DNA of 64,000 bases. Origin: Vibrio sp. BS-M-Sm-2 (lineage in GTDB: Bacteria > Pseudomonadota > Gammaproteobacteria > Enterobacterales > Vibrionaceae). The notes below the pieces were generated by a model, which was not told where the DNA came from, did not search any database, and saw only the letters and a list, made by a program, of their open reading frames with translations. Where the stretch lies: the NCBI RefSeq assembly GCF_041504345.1, contig NZ_CP167895.1, positions 124,001 to 188,000 on the forward strand, in the 5' to 3' direction. This document shows positions 16,927-25,849 of the stretch, one piece after another; within the stretch, counting starts at the first letter, position 1, and each line of letters opens with the position of its first letter. Made by a program: the position numbers and the translations under genes.

Positions 16927-17700
16927 CTACCATTCGATATGGATAGGGGTACCCATTTTTACAAGTTGGAGAAATTCATCCATATCTTGATTGGTTAATG
17001 CGATACAGCCATCCGTCCAATCAAAGCTTTGAATAAAACTAGGCGAACGACGCTCACCATTTTTGATACCGTGGATCTTGATGTTCCCCCCAGGATCAAC
17101 ATCATTTTGCTCTGCCCATTGCATATCTGAAGGTTGCGGATAGTTAATATGTACTGAGCGATAAAAGTCCGACTCTTCCATCACATAATCGAGCTGGTAT
17201 GTCCCTTCCGGCGTTCGGTTGTCCCCTTCAAAGCGTTTATGCCCTTTCGGTTGTTTGCCTAGCGCAATACGAAACTCCTGAATCACCTTTTCGCCTTTAA
17301 GCAGATACATCCTACGTTTCGATTTATCGACTTTGACCAAGGTGACCACTTGCGACAACGAATCTACCTCAGAATCGATATCCGGTACGTTGTAAAACTG
17401 TCGAGAGGAACTTTGAGGCGAACGTTTAGATGAACCTTGAGATAGCTGAGCAACTTGTTCACCAGAATCACTTTTGAGAACATTATCCACTACAATCACA
17501 TGTTTGGAGTTTGAGCTCACTGAAGAGGTTGAACTAGAGGAAGAAGTCGAGACACGTTGAGAGTGAGCAGATGTCGATTCAAATACGATAGTTTCGATAG
17601 CCGTCGCGTCAGATACGATCTTTTCAACGACAACCTTCTCAGCGTATACACTCGAAGTCACAAACAGTAAACACAGTGATAAAGGCAAAAACAGATGCAC
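16927..17700 (-). CDS. L,D-transpeptidase (YkuD) family protein
   Basis: A 257-residue exported protein with a clear signal peptide (MHLFLPLSLCLLFVTSSVYA). A Ser-rich low-complexity linker of about 80 residues (SQRVSTSSSSSTSSVSSNSK) precedes the catalytic YkuD domain from about residue 120. The active-site phrase KIHGIKNGERR... SFDWTDGCIALTN includes the His and the nucleophilic Cys of the S/T-x-G-C-x-A/R motif. Such enzymes make 3-3 crosslinks in peptidoglycan or attach proteins to it. It starts 2 bases after the stop of the GNAT gene, so the two are translationally coupled. Confidence 0.88.
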   Translation of the reverse strand: MHLFLPLSLCLLFVTSSVYAEKVVVEKIVSDATAIETIVFESTSAHSQRVSTSSSSSTSSVSSNSKHVIVVDNVLKSDSGEQVAQLSQGSSKRSPQSSSRQFYNVPDIDSEVDSLSQVVTLVKVDKSKRRMYLLKGEKVIQEFRIALGKQPKGHKRFEGDNRTPEGTYQLDYVMEESDFYRSVHINYPQPSDMQWAEQNDVDPGGNIKIHGIKNGERRSPSFIQSFDWTDGCIALTNQDMDEFLQLVKMGTPIHIEW

Positions 17701-17702
17701 CG

Positions 17703-18185
17703 TTAGAGCTCCTCAAAACGCATGGACATGGTTCGTGACTGGGTTTCCATCCCCAACGACTCATAAAAACCCTGAGCTTGCTGATTAAACTCCATCACTT
17801 CCAATCGAAGTTCGATCGCGCCACTCGCTTGCGCCCATTGATTGAATGACTTCATTAATGCTCTACCGACACCTTGGCTCTGAGTCTGATCATTCACCAC
17901 AATCGTATTAACTCTTGCCACCTTGTGAGACTGAATGAAACTGACACCTTTGTTCTGCGTTACCTTCCCCGCTAAAAAGCCGATCACCTGCTGATCATCA
18001 ACAGCAACAAAGAAAGCACCAACCGGATCAAGCATTAAGCCTAACCAATACTCTTCACTATCGGCCTGGCTCTGTGAAACTGGTGCAAACACCATAGGCG
18101 CACCTAGATGATGTTGACGGTTTATCTGCTCAGAGAGCTCCAAGATCGAGCTAATATCAGTTACCTTGGCGGTCCGGATTTGCAT
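17703..18185 (-). CDS. GNAT-family N-acetyltransferase
   Basis: A 160-residue acetyltransferase. The acetyl-CoA-binding motif A reads VNTIVVNDQTQSQGVGRALMKSFNQWAQ, followed by LRLEVMEFNQQAQGFYESLGM (motif B), standard for GNAT enzymes. The substrate, protein or small molecule, is unknown. It begins the short minus-strand operon that continues into the L,D-transpeptidase with only 2 bases between the stop and next start, suggesting a shared envelope role, but that is weak inference. Confidence 0.87.
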   Translation of the reverse strand: MQIRTAKVTDISSILELSEQINRQHHLGAPMVFAPVSQSQADSEEYWLGLMLDPVGAFFVAVDDQQVIGFLAGKVTQNKGVSFIQSHKVARVNTIVVNDQTQSQGVGRALMKSFNQWAQASGAIELRLEVMEFNQQAQGFYESLGMETQSRTMSMRFEEL

Positions 18186-18394
18186 ATTATTACCTTATTT
18201 GAATTCCATAATACCTTAGCAAAAATGGCTTAGTTGTGCACCGTTACACTGATCAACCCAGACGCTCAGTGAAGGCTGATTATTAATATTAGGTACTAAA
18301 TTTGGGGAAATTGTTCCGTAAATCTCGGGCACATTGCTAGGCGTTGAGTGCTACTATCTCTGCAGAATCAATACGCTAACAACTGGATACCACT

Positions 18395-19375
18395 ATGATT
18401 AAGTTTGCTGTAATTGGAACCAATTGGATTACACAAAAGTTTGTTCAAGCTGCTCACGAATCTCAATCGATGCAACTTGCTGCGGTTTACTCTCGAAACC
18501 TAGACAGCGCGGTACAGTTCGCTCAAGAATTTGACGTTGAAACAACTTATGATTCACTCGACGCATTGGCAAATGACAAAACTGTTGAAGCCGTGTACAT
18601 CGCTTCACCAAACTCGCTGCATTGCGAGCAATCTATCTTCATGATGGAAAACGGCAAGCATGTCATCTGTGAGAAGCCTGTCGCATCGAATATTGATGAA
18701 GCAACCCGAATGTTTAAGGTTGCTCAGCAAAACGGTGTAGTGTTGTTTGAGGCGTATAAATCTCAATTCCTACCGAACTTTAAGCAAGTTCAACTTGGGT
18801 TAGAAAAGATTGGCAAGGTACATAAGGCACACATCAATTACTGCCAATATTCATCGCGCTACCAAAAATACCTAAACGGTGAGAACCCAAACACCTTCAA
18901 TCCTGCTTTTTCTAACGGCTCATTAGTCGATATTGGCTTCTACTGTGTTGCCGCGACAGTCGCGCTATTTGGCAAACCCAAAAATGCACAGGCTTCTGCA
19001 AAGCTACTTGATTCCGGTGTGGATGCGCATGGTTGTGCGATCTTCCAGTATCCTGAGTTTGACGTGACGCTTGCTCACTCCAAAGTCAGCGACTCTTACG
19101 CACCAAGCGAGATCCAAGGCGAGCAAGGAGCAATCATCATCGATCACATCGCTGAATGTACTGATGTTAAGATCCGCTACCGTGATGGCAGCATTGAAAA
19201 CCTCACTCAAGCACAAAGCGAGAACTCAATGAGTTATGAAGCACAAGGCTTTGTAAGCTGCATTGAGGGTGATAAAGAAACTCAAGCTCACGCCCAACAA
19301 CGCGCTTTAACTGTTGCAAAGTTAATTACAGAGATGCGTCAGCAAGTCGGTGTCGTTTATCCAGCCGATAAATAA
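18395..19375 (+). CDS. Gfo/Idh/MocA-family oxidoreductase
   Basis: A 326-residue NAD(P)-dependent dehydrogenase. The N-terminal Rossmann domain reads FAVIGTNWITQKFVQAA, slightly unusual in its glycine pattern, followed by the family EKPVASN motif (HVICEKPVASNIDEA) that places the catalytic Lys. The C-terminal domain (about residues 125-315) has NGSLVDIGFYCVAATVALFG, typical of the substrate-binding half. Family members oxidise sugars, inositols or dihydrodiols. No sugar operon adjoins, so the substrate is unknown. It is divergent from the GNAT gene across about 209 bases. Confidence 0.88.
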   Translation: MIKFAVIGTNWITQKFVQAAHESQSMQLAAVYSRNLDSAVQFAQEFDVETTYDSLDALANDKTVEAVYIASPNSLHCEQSIFMMENGKHVICEKPVASNIDEATRMFKVAQQNGVVLFEAYKSQFLPNFKQVQLGLEKIGKVHKAHINYCQYSSRYQKYLNGENPNTFNPAFSNGSLVDIGFYCVAATVALFGKPKNAQASAKLLDSGVDAHGCAIFQYPEFDVTLAHSKVSDSYAPSEIQGEQGAIIIDHIAECTDVKIRYRDGSIENLTQAQSENSMSYEAQGFVSCIEGDKETQAHAQQRALTVAKLITEMRQQVGVVYPADK

Positions 19376-19538
19376 CATCACTGCTAGGGTAACCAGCTGA
19401 TTTTTAATAAATACCGATTTATGCATAACTAAATTTAATCTTTACGACAAACAACCGGATTAGTCGATTGGGGTACCATCTGTTTAAATCCGCGTTCGAT
19501 ATCTATCGTATTAATTTAATTTATTGAAGGTGTGTAAA

Positions 19539-19700
19539 GTGTTTTCAGTTGATGATCGCGTTGTAGCAACAAAAGGTGTTGAGCTAGGTGAAATGGTAGT
19601 AATTGGCCTAAGTGCTGGTGGCGGCTACGTTCACGTTACAACAGTAGAAGGCGCAATAATGACGCTTACTTACCCTGCAAAAGACCTTAAAAAAGCATAG
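19539..19700 (+). CDS. Small conserved-looking protein, 53 aa, GTG start
   Basis: A 53-codon ORF from GTG 19539 to TAG 19698-19700. GAAGG lies eight bases upstream as a ribosome-binding site. The product begins FSVDDRVVATKGVELGEMVVIG and ends PAKDLKKA: a short beta-rich, soluble protein with Gly turns. I do not know its family. Coding is supported by position: it is followed 50 bases later by a long strong terminator and preceded by an apparent promoter region, and the third-codon positions look like neighbouring genes. It is a single-gene transcript. Confidence 0.7.
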   Translation: MFSVDDRVVATKGVELGEMVVIGLSAGGGYVHVTTVEGAIMTLTYPAKDLKKA

Positions 19701-19752
19701 TCTAACCGCTCCGCTCTTTTAGTAGTCACTCTGCTAAAGGTAACAAAATTGA

Positions 19753-19806
19753 GGCCTTGGCTGATTTCACTCTTCTGCATTAGAGTGAACAGCCAGGGCC
19801 TTTTTT
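19753..19806 (+). terminator. Long-stem rho-independent terminator
   Basis: GGCCTTGGCTG...TTCACTCT pairs with AGAGTGAA...CAGCCAGGGCC over about 20 bases, then TTTTTT. It ends the 53-codon gene transcript. Confidence 0.9.
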
Positions 19807-19927
19807 ATACCTACAATCCCTTACCAGCCTCCCATTAGTTTACTCATTGCAGTAAAACTAGCTCCAACAGACAATTGAATGAATCAAAGACTATTTGCAT
19901 CAAGTACTTGTTGTTTGTTAATGCCTA

Positions 19928-19978
19928 CAGTTTATTGGTGCTTAACGTTTATTGAGACTTAGCGTCTATTGAAGCTTA
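19928..19978. repeat. Three imperfect 17-bp tandem repeats
   Basis: Units CAGTTTATTGGTGCTTA, ACGTTTATTGAGACTTA and GCGTCTATTGAAGCTTA run head to tail about 70-120 bases upstream of grxB. A fourth, weaker copy (GTATTTGCAAGACTT) follows. No coding or obvious operator symmetry. Confidence 0.55.
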
Positions 19979-20046
19979 GTATTTGCAAGACTTTCTGGTA
20001 CATTAGCATCATCTTATATTTGTAATTACCTGAACTAAAGGAAGCT

Positions 20047-20679
20047 ATGAAGCTTTATATTTACGACCACTGCCCTTTCTGCGCACGAGTAGCCTACATC
20101 GCTCAATCTCTAGGCTTAAACATCGAACTTGTTTCTGTGGATTATGATGATGCCCAAACCCTTATCGATTTGATCGGCAAAAAGATGGTGCCTGTGTTAC
20201 AAAAAGACGACGGTTCTATCATGGCTGAGAGCTTAGATATCATCGCGTACTTCTTGGATTTGAAATCAAGCGATGAGCAGCGTGTGCCATCAGAGCAAGT
20301 TACTGTATTCCAAGCTCGCGCATTCCCGCTAACTCAACAGATTGGACGCCCACGCTGGTGTAACCTCGACTTGGCTGAATATCGCTCTCCAGGAGCCAAA
20401 GAAGCTTGGCGTGCCAGTAAAGAGACTGAAGGTTTTAACTTTCAAGAGCTCTTAGAAAAGACACCTCAGTTCGTTCAACTGATTAACCCATTACTGAAAG
20501 ATGCCGAGCTCTTACTGGATCTAGAGAATGGTGAGTCATCACAGCCTCTTATCGACCAAGCAGTGTACTTCTCTATGTTGCGCGGTTTCTGCGTAGAGCC
20601 AAGCATCACATGGCCACCAGCGCTAGAACGTTGGTTAGAGAAGCAAAGCGAAACTCTGAAGCTCTCTTTACTTCGCTAG
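20047..20679 (+). CDS. grxB: Glutaredoxin 2
   Basis: A 210-residue GrxB-type glutaredoxin: an N-terminal thioredoxin fold followed by a helical GST-like domain. The active site C-P-F-C is at residues 9-12 in the start MKLYIYDHCPFCARV, and MVPVLQKDDGSIMAESLDIIAYFL provides the cis-Pro glutathione-binding region. E. coli Grx2 is 215 residues. It reduces glutathione mixed disulfides in the cytoplasm. AAAGGAAG precedes the ATG. It has its own terminator, which separates it from the convergent ppsR. Confidence 0.94.
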   Translation: MKLYIYDHCPFCARVAYIAQSLGLNIELVSVDYDDAQTLIDLIGKKMVPVLQKDDGSIMAESLDIIAYFLDLKSSDEQRVPSEQVTVFQARAFPLTQQIGRPRWCNLDLAEYRSPGAKEAWRASKETEGFNFQELLEKTPQFVQLINPLLKDAELLLDLENGESSQPLIDQAVYFSMLRGFCVEPSITWPPALERWLEKQSETLKLSLLR

Positions 20680-20705
20680 AGCGATTGCAGCTAGCACAAA
20701 CAAAA

Positions 20706-20748
20706 AATCGAAGCTCTCAGGTACTGCCCTGCTAGCTTCGATTTTCTT
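20706..20748. terminator. Terminator between grxB and ppsR
   Basis: AATCGAAGCT and AGCTTCGATT arms with an 18-base loop, A-rich on the left and TTCTTTT on the right, so it may serve both convergent genes. Confidence 0.8.
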
Positions 20749-20820
20749 TTAGCTGCCCATTCTTTCGATCTGACTAAGCCTTTTTTTACGCCAAGCTCTT
20801 GTTACACCAAGATCTTGTTA

Positions 20821-21654
20821 CTACAACAGGCGCCTTCTCAAACCAGTTCGCTCTAAGATTCGTGTCGAGATCTCTTCAACCGATAATGAAGACGTGTTGA
20901 TGTAAGGTATCGCTTCTCGGCGGAACATCGCCTCTACCGTTTGTAGCTCATACAAACATTGCGAATCACTCGCGTATTCACTGCCCGCTAAACGGTTCTC
21001 ACGGATTTCCGTCAGCCTTTCTGCATCAATGGTTAAACCGAACAGCTTGTGTCGGTATATCTCAAACTCAGGCAGTAGCTTCAAGCGCGCTAAATCATCA
21101 TGGATGAATGGGTAGTTTGCTACGCGTAAGCCAAACTGCATCGCCATGTACAAGCTTGTTGGTGTCTTACCGCTTCGAGATACCCCAAGCAAGATGATGT
21201 CGGCTTCTTCTAGCCCTTTGAGCGTGATGCCATCATCGTGTGCGAGTGTGTATTCAATCGCAGCAATACGGTCGAAATACTTAACCGAATCTTTGTTCAC
21301 ACTGCGTGAACGTTGCAGTTTAGGCGCTGGTGCCATCTGAATATCATCCTGAACCTTCTGAACGATACTTTCCAACACGTCATAGCAGTGCGCTGGCGCT
21401 TCAAGCAGCTTGGCCTTGATATCTGGAATCACGATTGAGAAGAACACTAATGGTTCGACTCCATTATCACGATACGAAATTTCGATCTCTTTTAATAAAT
21501 CAGAAAGTTTGTCCTCACTTTCCACAAACGGAAAGGTTTTTTCATTGGCTTTGAAAGGGAATTGACCTAGAACAACATGCCCTAAAGTCTCACATGTTAT
21601 GGCCGTTCCATCAGAAACATAGAATACATCACGACTTTGGATATCAATTTGCAT
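20821..21654 (-). CDS. ppsR: PEP synthetase regulatory protein (kinase/pyrophosphorylase)
   Basis: A 277-residue bifunctional enzyme that inactivates PEP synthase by ADP-dependent phosphorylation of a Thr and reactivates it by phosphate-dependent dephosphorylation. The protein matches the DUF299/PPDK regulatory family: DVFYVSDGTAITCETLGHVVLGQFPF at the start and a P-loop GVSRSGKTPTSLYMA in the centre. Length equals E. coli PpsR (277). It is divergent from its target gene ppsA across 178 bases, the standard arrangement in gammaproteobacteria. Confidence 0.95.
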   Translation of the reverse strand: MQIDIQSRDVFYVSDGTAITCETLGHVVLGQFPFKANEKTFPFVESEDKLSDLLKEIEISYRDNGVEPLVFFSIVIPDIKAKLLEAPAHCYDVLESIVQKVQDDIQMAPAPKLQRSRSVNKDSVKYFDRIAAIEYTLAHDDGITLKGLEEADIILLGVSRSGKTPTSLYMAMQFGLRVANYPFIHDDLARLKLLPEFEIYRHKLFGLTIDAERLTEIRENRLAGSEYASDSQCLYELQTVEAMFRREAIPYINTSSLSVEEISTRILERTGLRRRLL

Positions 21655-21776
21655 TTTTTATTTAATATTTAAAATTATTTTGAGTAGGATGGGTACCATA
21701 ATATATATAACAAAACCCTGCTGACTATTACGTCCCCCACAGCTTTAGAAAATAATTTACATTTTTTTAAACTGAT

Positions 21777-21792
21777 ACGTAATCGTTTGCCT
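21777..21792. promoter_or_regulatory. Possible Cra/FruR site upstream of ppsA
   Basis: The AATCGTTT core at 21781-21788, about 45 bases before the ppsA start, resembles the Cra half-site pattern TGAATCGTTTCA at 8 of 12 positions. Cra activates ppsA in E. coli. The outer bases do not match, so this is weak. Confidence 0.3.
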
Positions 21793-21832
21793 TTAAATCC
21801 CTACAATGCTTGCTATGTTTCTGGAGAAATAA

Positions 21833-24205
21833 ATGCAAAATAATACCCTATGGTTCAATGGCCTATCCATGGAAGATGTCGACAAAGTCGGCGGTAAGAA
21901 CGCCTCACTGGGCGAGATGGTTTCTAACCTATCCAATGCTGGTGTTTCTGTACCAAATGGTTTTGCTACCACCTCTTATGCGTTTAACGACTTTCTTGAT
22001 TACAAGGGTCTTGATGAGCGCATTCACCAACTACTTGATGAACTTGATGTTGAAGACGTTGATGCACTGCGGAAGACAGGTGCAACGATTCGACAATGGG
22101 TTCTAGAAGCTCCATTCCCAGAATCACTAGAGCAAGACATCCGTGATAACTACCGCGAGCTAATTGAAGACAACGAAGAATTGTCTGTAGCTGTGCGTTC
22201 ATCTGCAACCGCAGAAGACCTTCCAGATGCTTCTTTCGCAGGCCAGCAAGAGACCTTCCTTAACGTGAAAGGCATCGATGCGGTACTAGAAGCAACCAAG
22301 CATGTTTACGCTTCTCTGTTTAACGACCGCGCTATCTCTTATCGTGTGCACCAAGGCTTTGACCACCGTGGCATTTCATTGTCTGCGGGTATTCAACGCA
22401 TGGTTCGCTCAGACAAAGCCTCTTCAGGTGTAATGTTCACCCTTGATACTGAGTCTGGCTTCGACCAAGTAGTGTTCATCACTTCTTCTTGGGGCCTAGG
22501 TGAAATGGTTGTACAGGGCGCTGTGAACCCAGATGAGTTCTACGTTCATAAGCCAATGCTAGAAGCGGGTCACTACCCTATCGTTAAAAAGACGTTTGGT
22601 TCTAAGTTGATCAAAATGATCTACTCAACCAATCAAGAGATCGGCAAGCAAGTTGATATTATCGACACCGACACTCAAGAGCGTAACGAGTTCTCGCTGA
22701 ACGATGAAGAGATCAAAGAGCTAGCGAAACAAGCGATGATCATCGAGAAGCACTACCAACGTCCAATGGACATTGAGTGGGCGAAAGATGGCATCGACGG
22801 CAAGCTTTACATCGTTCAGGCTCGTCCAGAAACAGTATGCTCTCAAAGCGACCAAAACGTCATCGAGCGTTACGAGCTAAACAACAAGGCTGATGTCTTA
22901 GTTGAAGGCCGTGCTATCGGTCAACGTATCGGATCAGGTCCTGTTCGCTTGGTTGACTCACTAGACCAAATGTCACTGGTTCAAGAAGGCGATGTACTAG
23001 TAACCGACATGACAGACCCAGATTGGGAACCTGTGATGAAGAAAGCGTCTGCGATTGTGACAAACCGTGGCGGCCGTACTTGTCACGCAGCAATCATCGC
23101 TCGTGAGCTCGGTATTCCTGCAATCGTTGGCTGTGGTACAGCGACAAGTAACCTAAACGACGGTGACACCGTGACAGTGTCATGTTCTGAAGGTGAAACT
23201 GGCTACGTTTACCAAGGCGAGCTCGACTTCGAAATCAAACGTTCTGAAGTTGATGAGCTACCAATGCTGCCAACCAAAGTAATGATGAACGTGGGTAACC
23301 CAGATCGCGCCTTCGACTTCGCACAGATACCAAACGAAGGTGTTGGCCTTGCTCGTTTAGAGTTCATCATCAACAAGATGATCGGTATTCACCCGAAAGC
23401 CCTATTAAACTTCGATGCACAAACTGACGAGCTAAAAGCGGAAATCAGCGAACGTATTCGTGGGTACAAAGATCCTATCGACTTCTACGTAAGCAAACTG
23501 ACCGAAGGCATCGCGACTATCGCTTCTGCATTCTGGCCTAAACGTGTGATCGTACGTATGTCTGACTTTAAGTCGAACGAGTACAGCAACCTAGTCGGTG
23601 GCAAAACGTTTGAACCGCATGAAGAGAACCCAATGCTGGGCTTCCGTGGCGCATCTCGTTACATCTCACCAGTATTCGAAGACTGTTTCGAGCTAGAAAC
23701 TCAAGCGATCAAACGCGTTCGCAACGAAATGGGTCTTAAGAACGTTGAAATCATGATTCCATTCGTTCGTACTCCAAGCGAAGCGGCATCAGTTATCGAC
23801 ATTCTGGCTAAGTTCGACCTTCGCCGCGGTGACCAAGGCCTGAAAGTCATCATGATGTGTGAGCTGCCATCCAATGCGATTTTGGCTGATGAGTTCTTGA
23901 AGTACTTCGATGGCTTCTCTATTGGTTCGAACGACATGACACAGCTGACACTTGGCCTAGATCGAGATTCAGGTGACGTTGCGCACTTATTCGACGAGCG
24001 TAATCCAGCAGTTAAAGCGATGCTGAAAATGGCAATCGATGCAGCAGCTAAAGCAGGTAAGTACGTGGGTATTTGTGGTCAAGGCCCATCTGACCACGAC
24101 GACCTAGCTGAGTGGTTAATGGAGCAAGGCATCAGCTCTGTTTCGTTGAATCCAGATACGGTTATCGACACGTGGTTGAAGCTTGGTAACGTTGCGAACA
24201 AGTAA
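21833..24205 (+). CDS. ppsA: Phosphoenolpyruvate synthase
   Basis: A 790-residue enzyme converting pyruvate and ATP to PEP, AMP and phosphate for gluconeogenesis. Domains in order: N-terminal ATP-binding domain (GGKNASLGEMVSNL; AVRSSATAEDLPDASFAGQQETFLNV), the central phosphohistidine domain with GGRTCHAAIIARELGIPAIVG, and the C-terminal PEP/pyruvate TIM barrel ending with MCELPSNAILAD... GSNDMTQLTLGLDRD... GICGQGPSDH, which holds the catalytic Cys. The length matches E. coli PpsA (792). TCTGGAGAAATAA precedes the ATG as ribosome-binding region. It is divergent from ppsR and ends in a terminator. Confidence 0.97.
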   Translation: MQNNTLWFNGLSMEDVDKVGGKNASLGEMVSNLSNAGVSVPNGFATTSYAFNDFLDYKGLDERIHQLLDELDVEDVDALRKTGATIRQWVLEAPFPESLEQDIRDNYRELIEDNEELSVAVRSSATAEDLPDASFAGQQETFLNVKGIDAVLEATKHVYASLFNDRAISYRVHQGFDHRGISLSAGIQRMVRSDKASSGVMFTLDTESGFDQVVFITSSWGLGEMVVQGAVNPDEFYVHKPMLEAGHYPIVKKTFGSKLIKMIYSTNQEIGKQVDIIDTDTQERNEFSLNDEEIKELAKQAMIIEKHYQRPMDIEWAKDGIDGKLYIVQARPETVCSQSDQNVIERYELNNKADVLVEGRAIGQRIGSGPVRLVDSLDQMSLVQEGDVLVTDMTDPDWEPVMKKASAIVTNRGGRTCHAAIIARELGIPAIVGCGTATSNLNDGDTVTVSCSEGETGYVYQGELDFEIKRSEVDELPMLPTKVMMNVGNPDRAFDFAQIPNEGVGLARLEFIINKMIGIHPKALLNFDAQTDELKAEISERIRGYKDPIDFYVSKLTEGIATIASAFWPKRVIVRMSDFKSNEYSNLVGGKTFEPHEENPMLGFRGASRYISPVFEDCFELETQAIKRVRNEMGLKNVEIMIPFVRTPSEAASVIDILAKFDLRRGDQGLKVIMMCELPSNAILADEFLKYFDGFSIGSNDMTQLTLGLDRDSGDVAHLFDERNPAVKAMLKMAIDAAAKAGKYVGICGQGPSDHDDLAEWLMEQGISSVSLNPDTVIDTWLKLGNVANK

Positions 24206-24250
24206 CGCTTAGCGCAAACAAGTAAATACAACGAAAAGTAGACACTACAA

Positions 24251-24276
24251 AGCCAGTCATTGCGACTGGCTTTTTT
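24251..24276 (+). terminator. Terminator of ppsA
   Basis: AGCCAGTC-ATTGC-GACTGGCT followed by TTTTT, about 46 bases after the ppsA stop. Confidence 0.88.
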
Positions 24277-24416
24277 GTTCACCGAAAGCCAACAAAGATA
24301 ACCTGCCTATCATAACAAACATTGGTATCGCGCTGACCTTACGTTATCCTTTACACAATTCTTCACAGCTCGACATTTACCCCTGTGAGTCTATCTTCAA
24401 GACCAATAAGATTAAT

Positions 24417-25751
24417 ATGAATTCTACTACCGCAACTCCCACGCCTTCACTTGGCCGACAACTCTATACCATGACATGGCCAATGCTGTTTGGGGTACTT
24501 TCCCTAATGAGCTTCCAGCTTGTAGACAGTGCTTTTATTGGCCAACTGGGCGTGCTACCGCTGGCTGTTCAAGGCTTCACGCTTCCAATACAGATGATCA
24601 TCATTGGTATTCAAGTCGGGTTAGGCATTGCGACTACAGCAGTAATTGCTCGTGCAATTGGTGCTAACGAAATACGCTACGCCAAGCAGCTAGGTGGATT
24701 GGTGGTTGCGATGGGCAGTGTGAGTGTCGCGCTTTTCTCCGTCATCATCTATCTGCTGCGTGGGCCAATTTTACAGTTGTTGGATGCGCCACCGACGGTA
24801 TTGCCAATCATTGATTCTTATTGGATCTATTGGCTAGTCAGCTCTTGGACAGGTGCGCTGCTCTACTTCTTCTACAGTGTGTGTCGTGCCAATGGTAATA
24901 CCATGCTGCCCGGTTCAATGATGATCGCGACCAGTATCATCAACTTGATATTGGACCCGATTTTCATCTTTACTCTCGACATGGGCATCAATGGAGCCGC
25001 CATTGCGACCATCTTGGCGTTCGCTGCGGGTATCTTTATCGTTGCTCCTAAGGTGACTAAGAAGCATTGGATGACATTCGATTGGCACGATCTCAACATC
25101 GGCAAGAGTGTTCGATCCATTGGTAACATCATGGGGCCTGCGATGATCAGTCAGTTGCTGCCTCCGGTTTCATCAATGTTCGCCACTAAGTTGCTTGCTG
25201 GCTATGGCACCGCTGCCGTTGCAGCTTGGGCGCTAGGTTCACGTTTTGAATTCTTCTCGATTGTTGCGGTGCTTGCATTGACCATGTCGATGCCACCAAT
25301 GGTTGGTCGCATGTTGGGAGAAAAGAACCTGACTGATATTCGCAGCTTGATCAAGATTGCCGCAACCTTTGTGCTTGGCTTTCAAGTCGTTATTGCGCTT
25401 GTTACGTGGGTATTCTCAAGTGGATTAGCAGGATTAATGACGAGCGACAGCGAAGTGACCACAATCCTCAACTATCACCTCATGATTGTCCCAATCAGCC
25501 TTGGTCCTTTGGGTATTTGCATGCTTATGGTGTCGGTTTCGAACGCCCTAGGTAAGTCTTATACCGCATTAACAATTTCAGCACTGCGTCTGTTCGCTTT
25601 CTTCTTGCCTTGCTTATGGATTGGCTCTCATCTGGCTGGAATTGAAGGCCTGTTCTGGGGTGCCATGATAGGTAATGTATTTGCCGGTACGTGTGCATGG
25701 TTTATGTACCAACGCGCACTTGGGCAAGTGGAAGCTAAGCTAGCCAAATAG
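24417..25751 (+). CDS. MATE-family efflux transporter
   Basis: A 444-residue inner-membrane exporter with 12 predicted helices in two MatE halves. The N-terminal helix has LYTMTWPMLFGVLSLMSFQLVDSAFIGQLG, a standard MATE opening, and the second half has NIMGPAMISQLLPPVSSMFATKLLAGYGTAAVAAWALGSR. MATE carriers use Na+ or H+ to expel cationic drugs and metabolites; this one resembles the DinF/NorM-like vibrio group. The start ATG 24417 has weak ribosome-binding sequence (AATAAGATTAAT). It is followed by a terminator before the AT-rich island. Confidence 0.9.
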   Translation: MNSTTATPTPSLGRQLYTMTWPMLFGVLSLMSFQLVDSAFIGQLGVLPLAVQGFTLPIQMIIIGIQVGLGIATTAVIARAIGANEIRYAKQLGGLVVAMGSVSVALFSVIIYLLRGPILQLLDAPPTVLPIIDSYWIYWLVSSWTGALLYFFYSVCRANGNTMLPGSMMIATSIINLILDPIFIFTLDMGINGAAIATILAFAAGIFIVAPKVTKKHWMTFDWHDLNIGKSVRSIGNIMGPAMISQLLPPVSSMFATKLLAGYGTAAVAAWALGSRFEFFSIVAVLALTMSMPPMVGRMLGEKNLTDIRSLIKIAATFVLGFQVVIALVTWVFSSGLAGLMTSDSEVTTILNYHLMIVPISLGPLGICMLMVSVSNALGKSYTALTISALRLFAFFLPCLWIGSHLAGIEGLFWGAMIGNVFAGTCAWFMYQRALGQVEAKLAK

Positions 25752-25806
25752 GCAATTCGGGAGCTCATCAACCAAGCAATCTCCAAAGAACATTTAATTC
25801 GACATC

Positions 25807-25834
25807 AAAGCAGGGCGATGACGCTCTGCTTTTT
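25807..25834 (+). terminator. Terminator after MATE gene
   Basis: AGCAGGGCG-ATGA-CGCTCTGCT stem (one G-T pair) followed by TTTT. Confidence 0.8.
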
Positions 25835-25849
25835 AGATAACCTGCAATC

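Noticed and set aside
21777..21792. Cra/FruR operator for ppsA as a firm call
   Set aside because: Only the central AATCGTTT matches; outer half-site bases fail, so kept as a low-confidence feature and not a finding.
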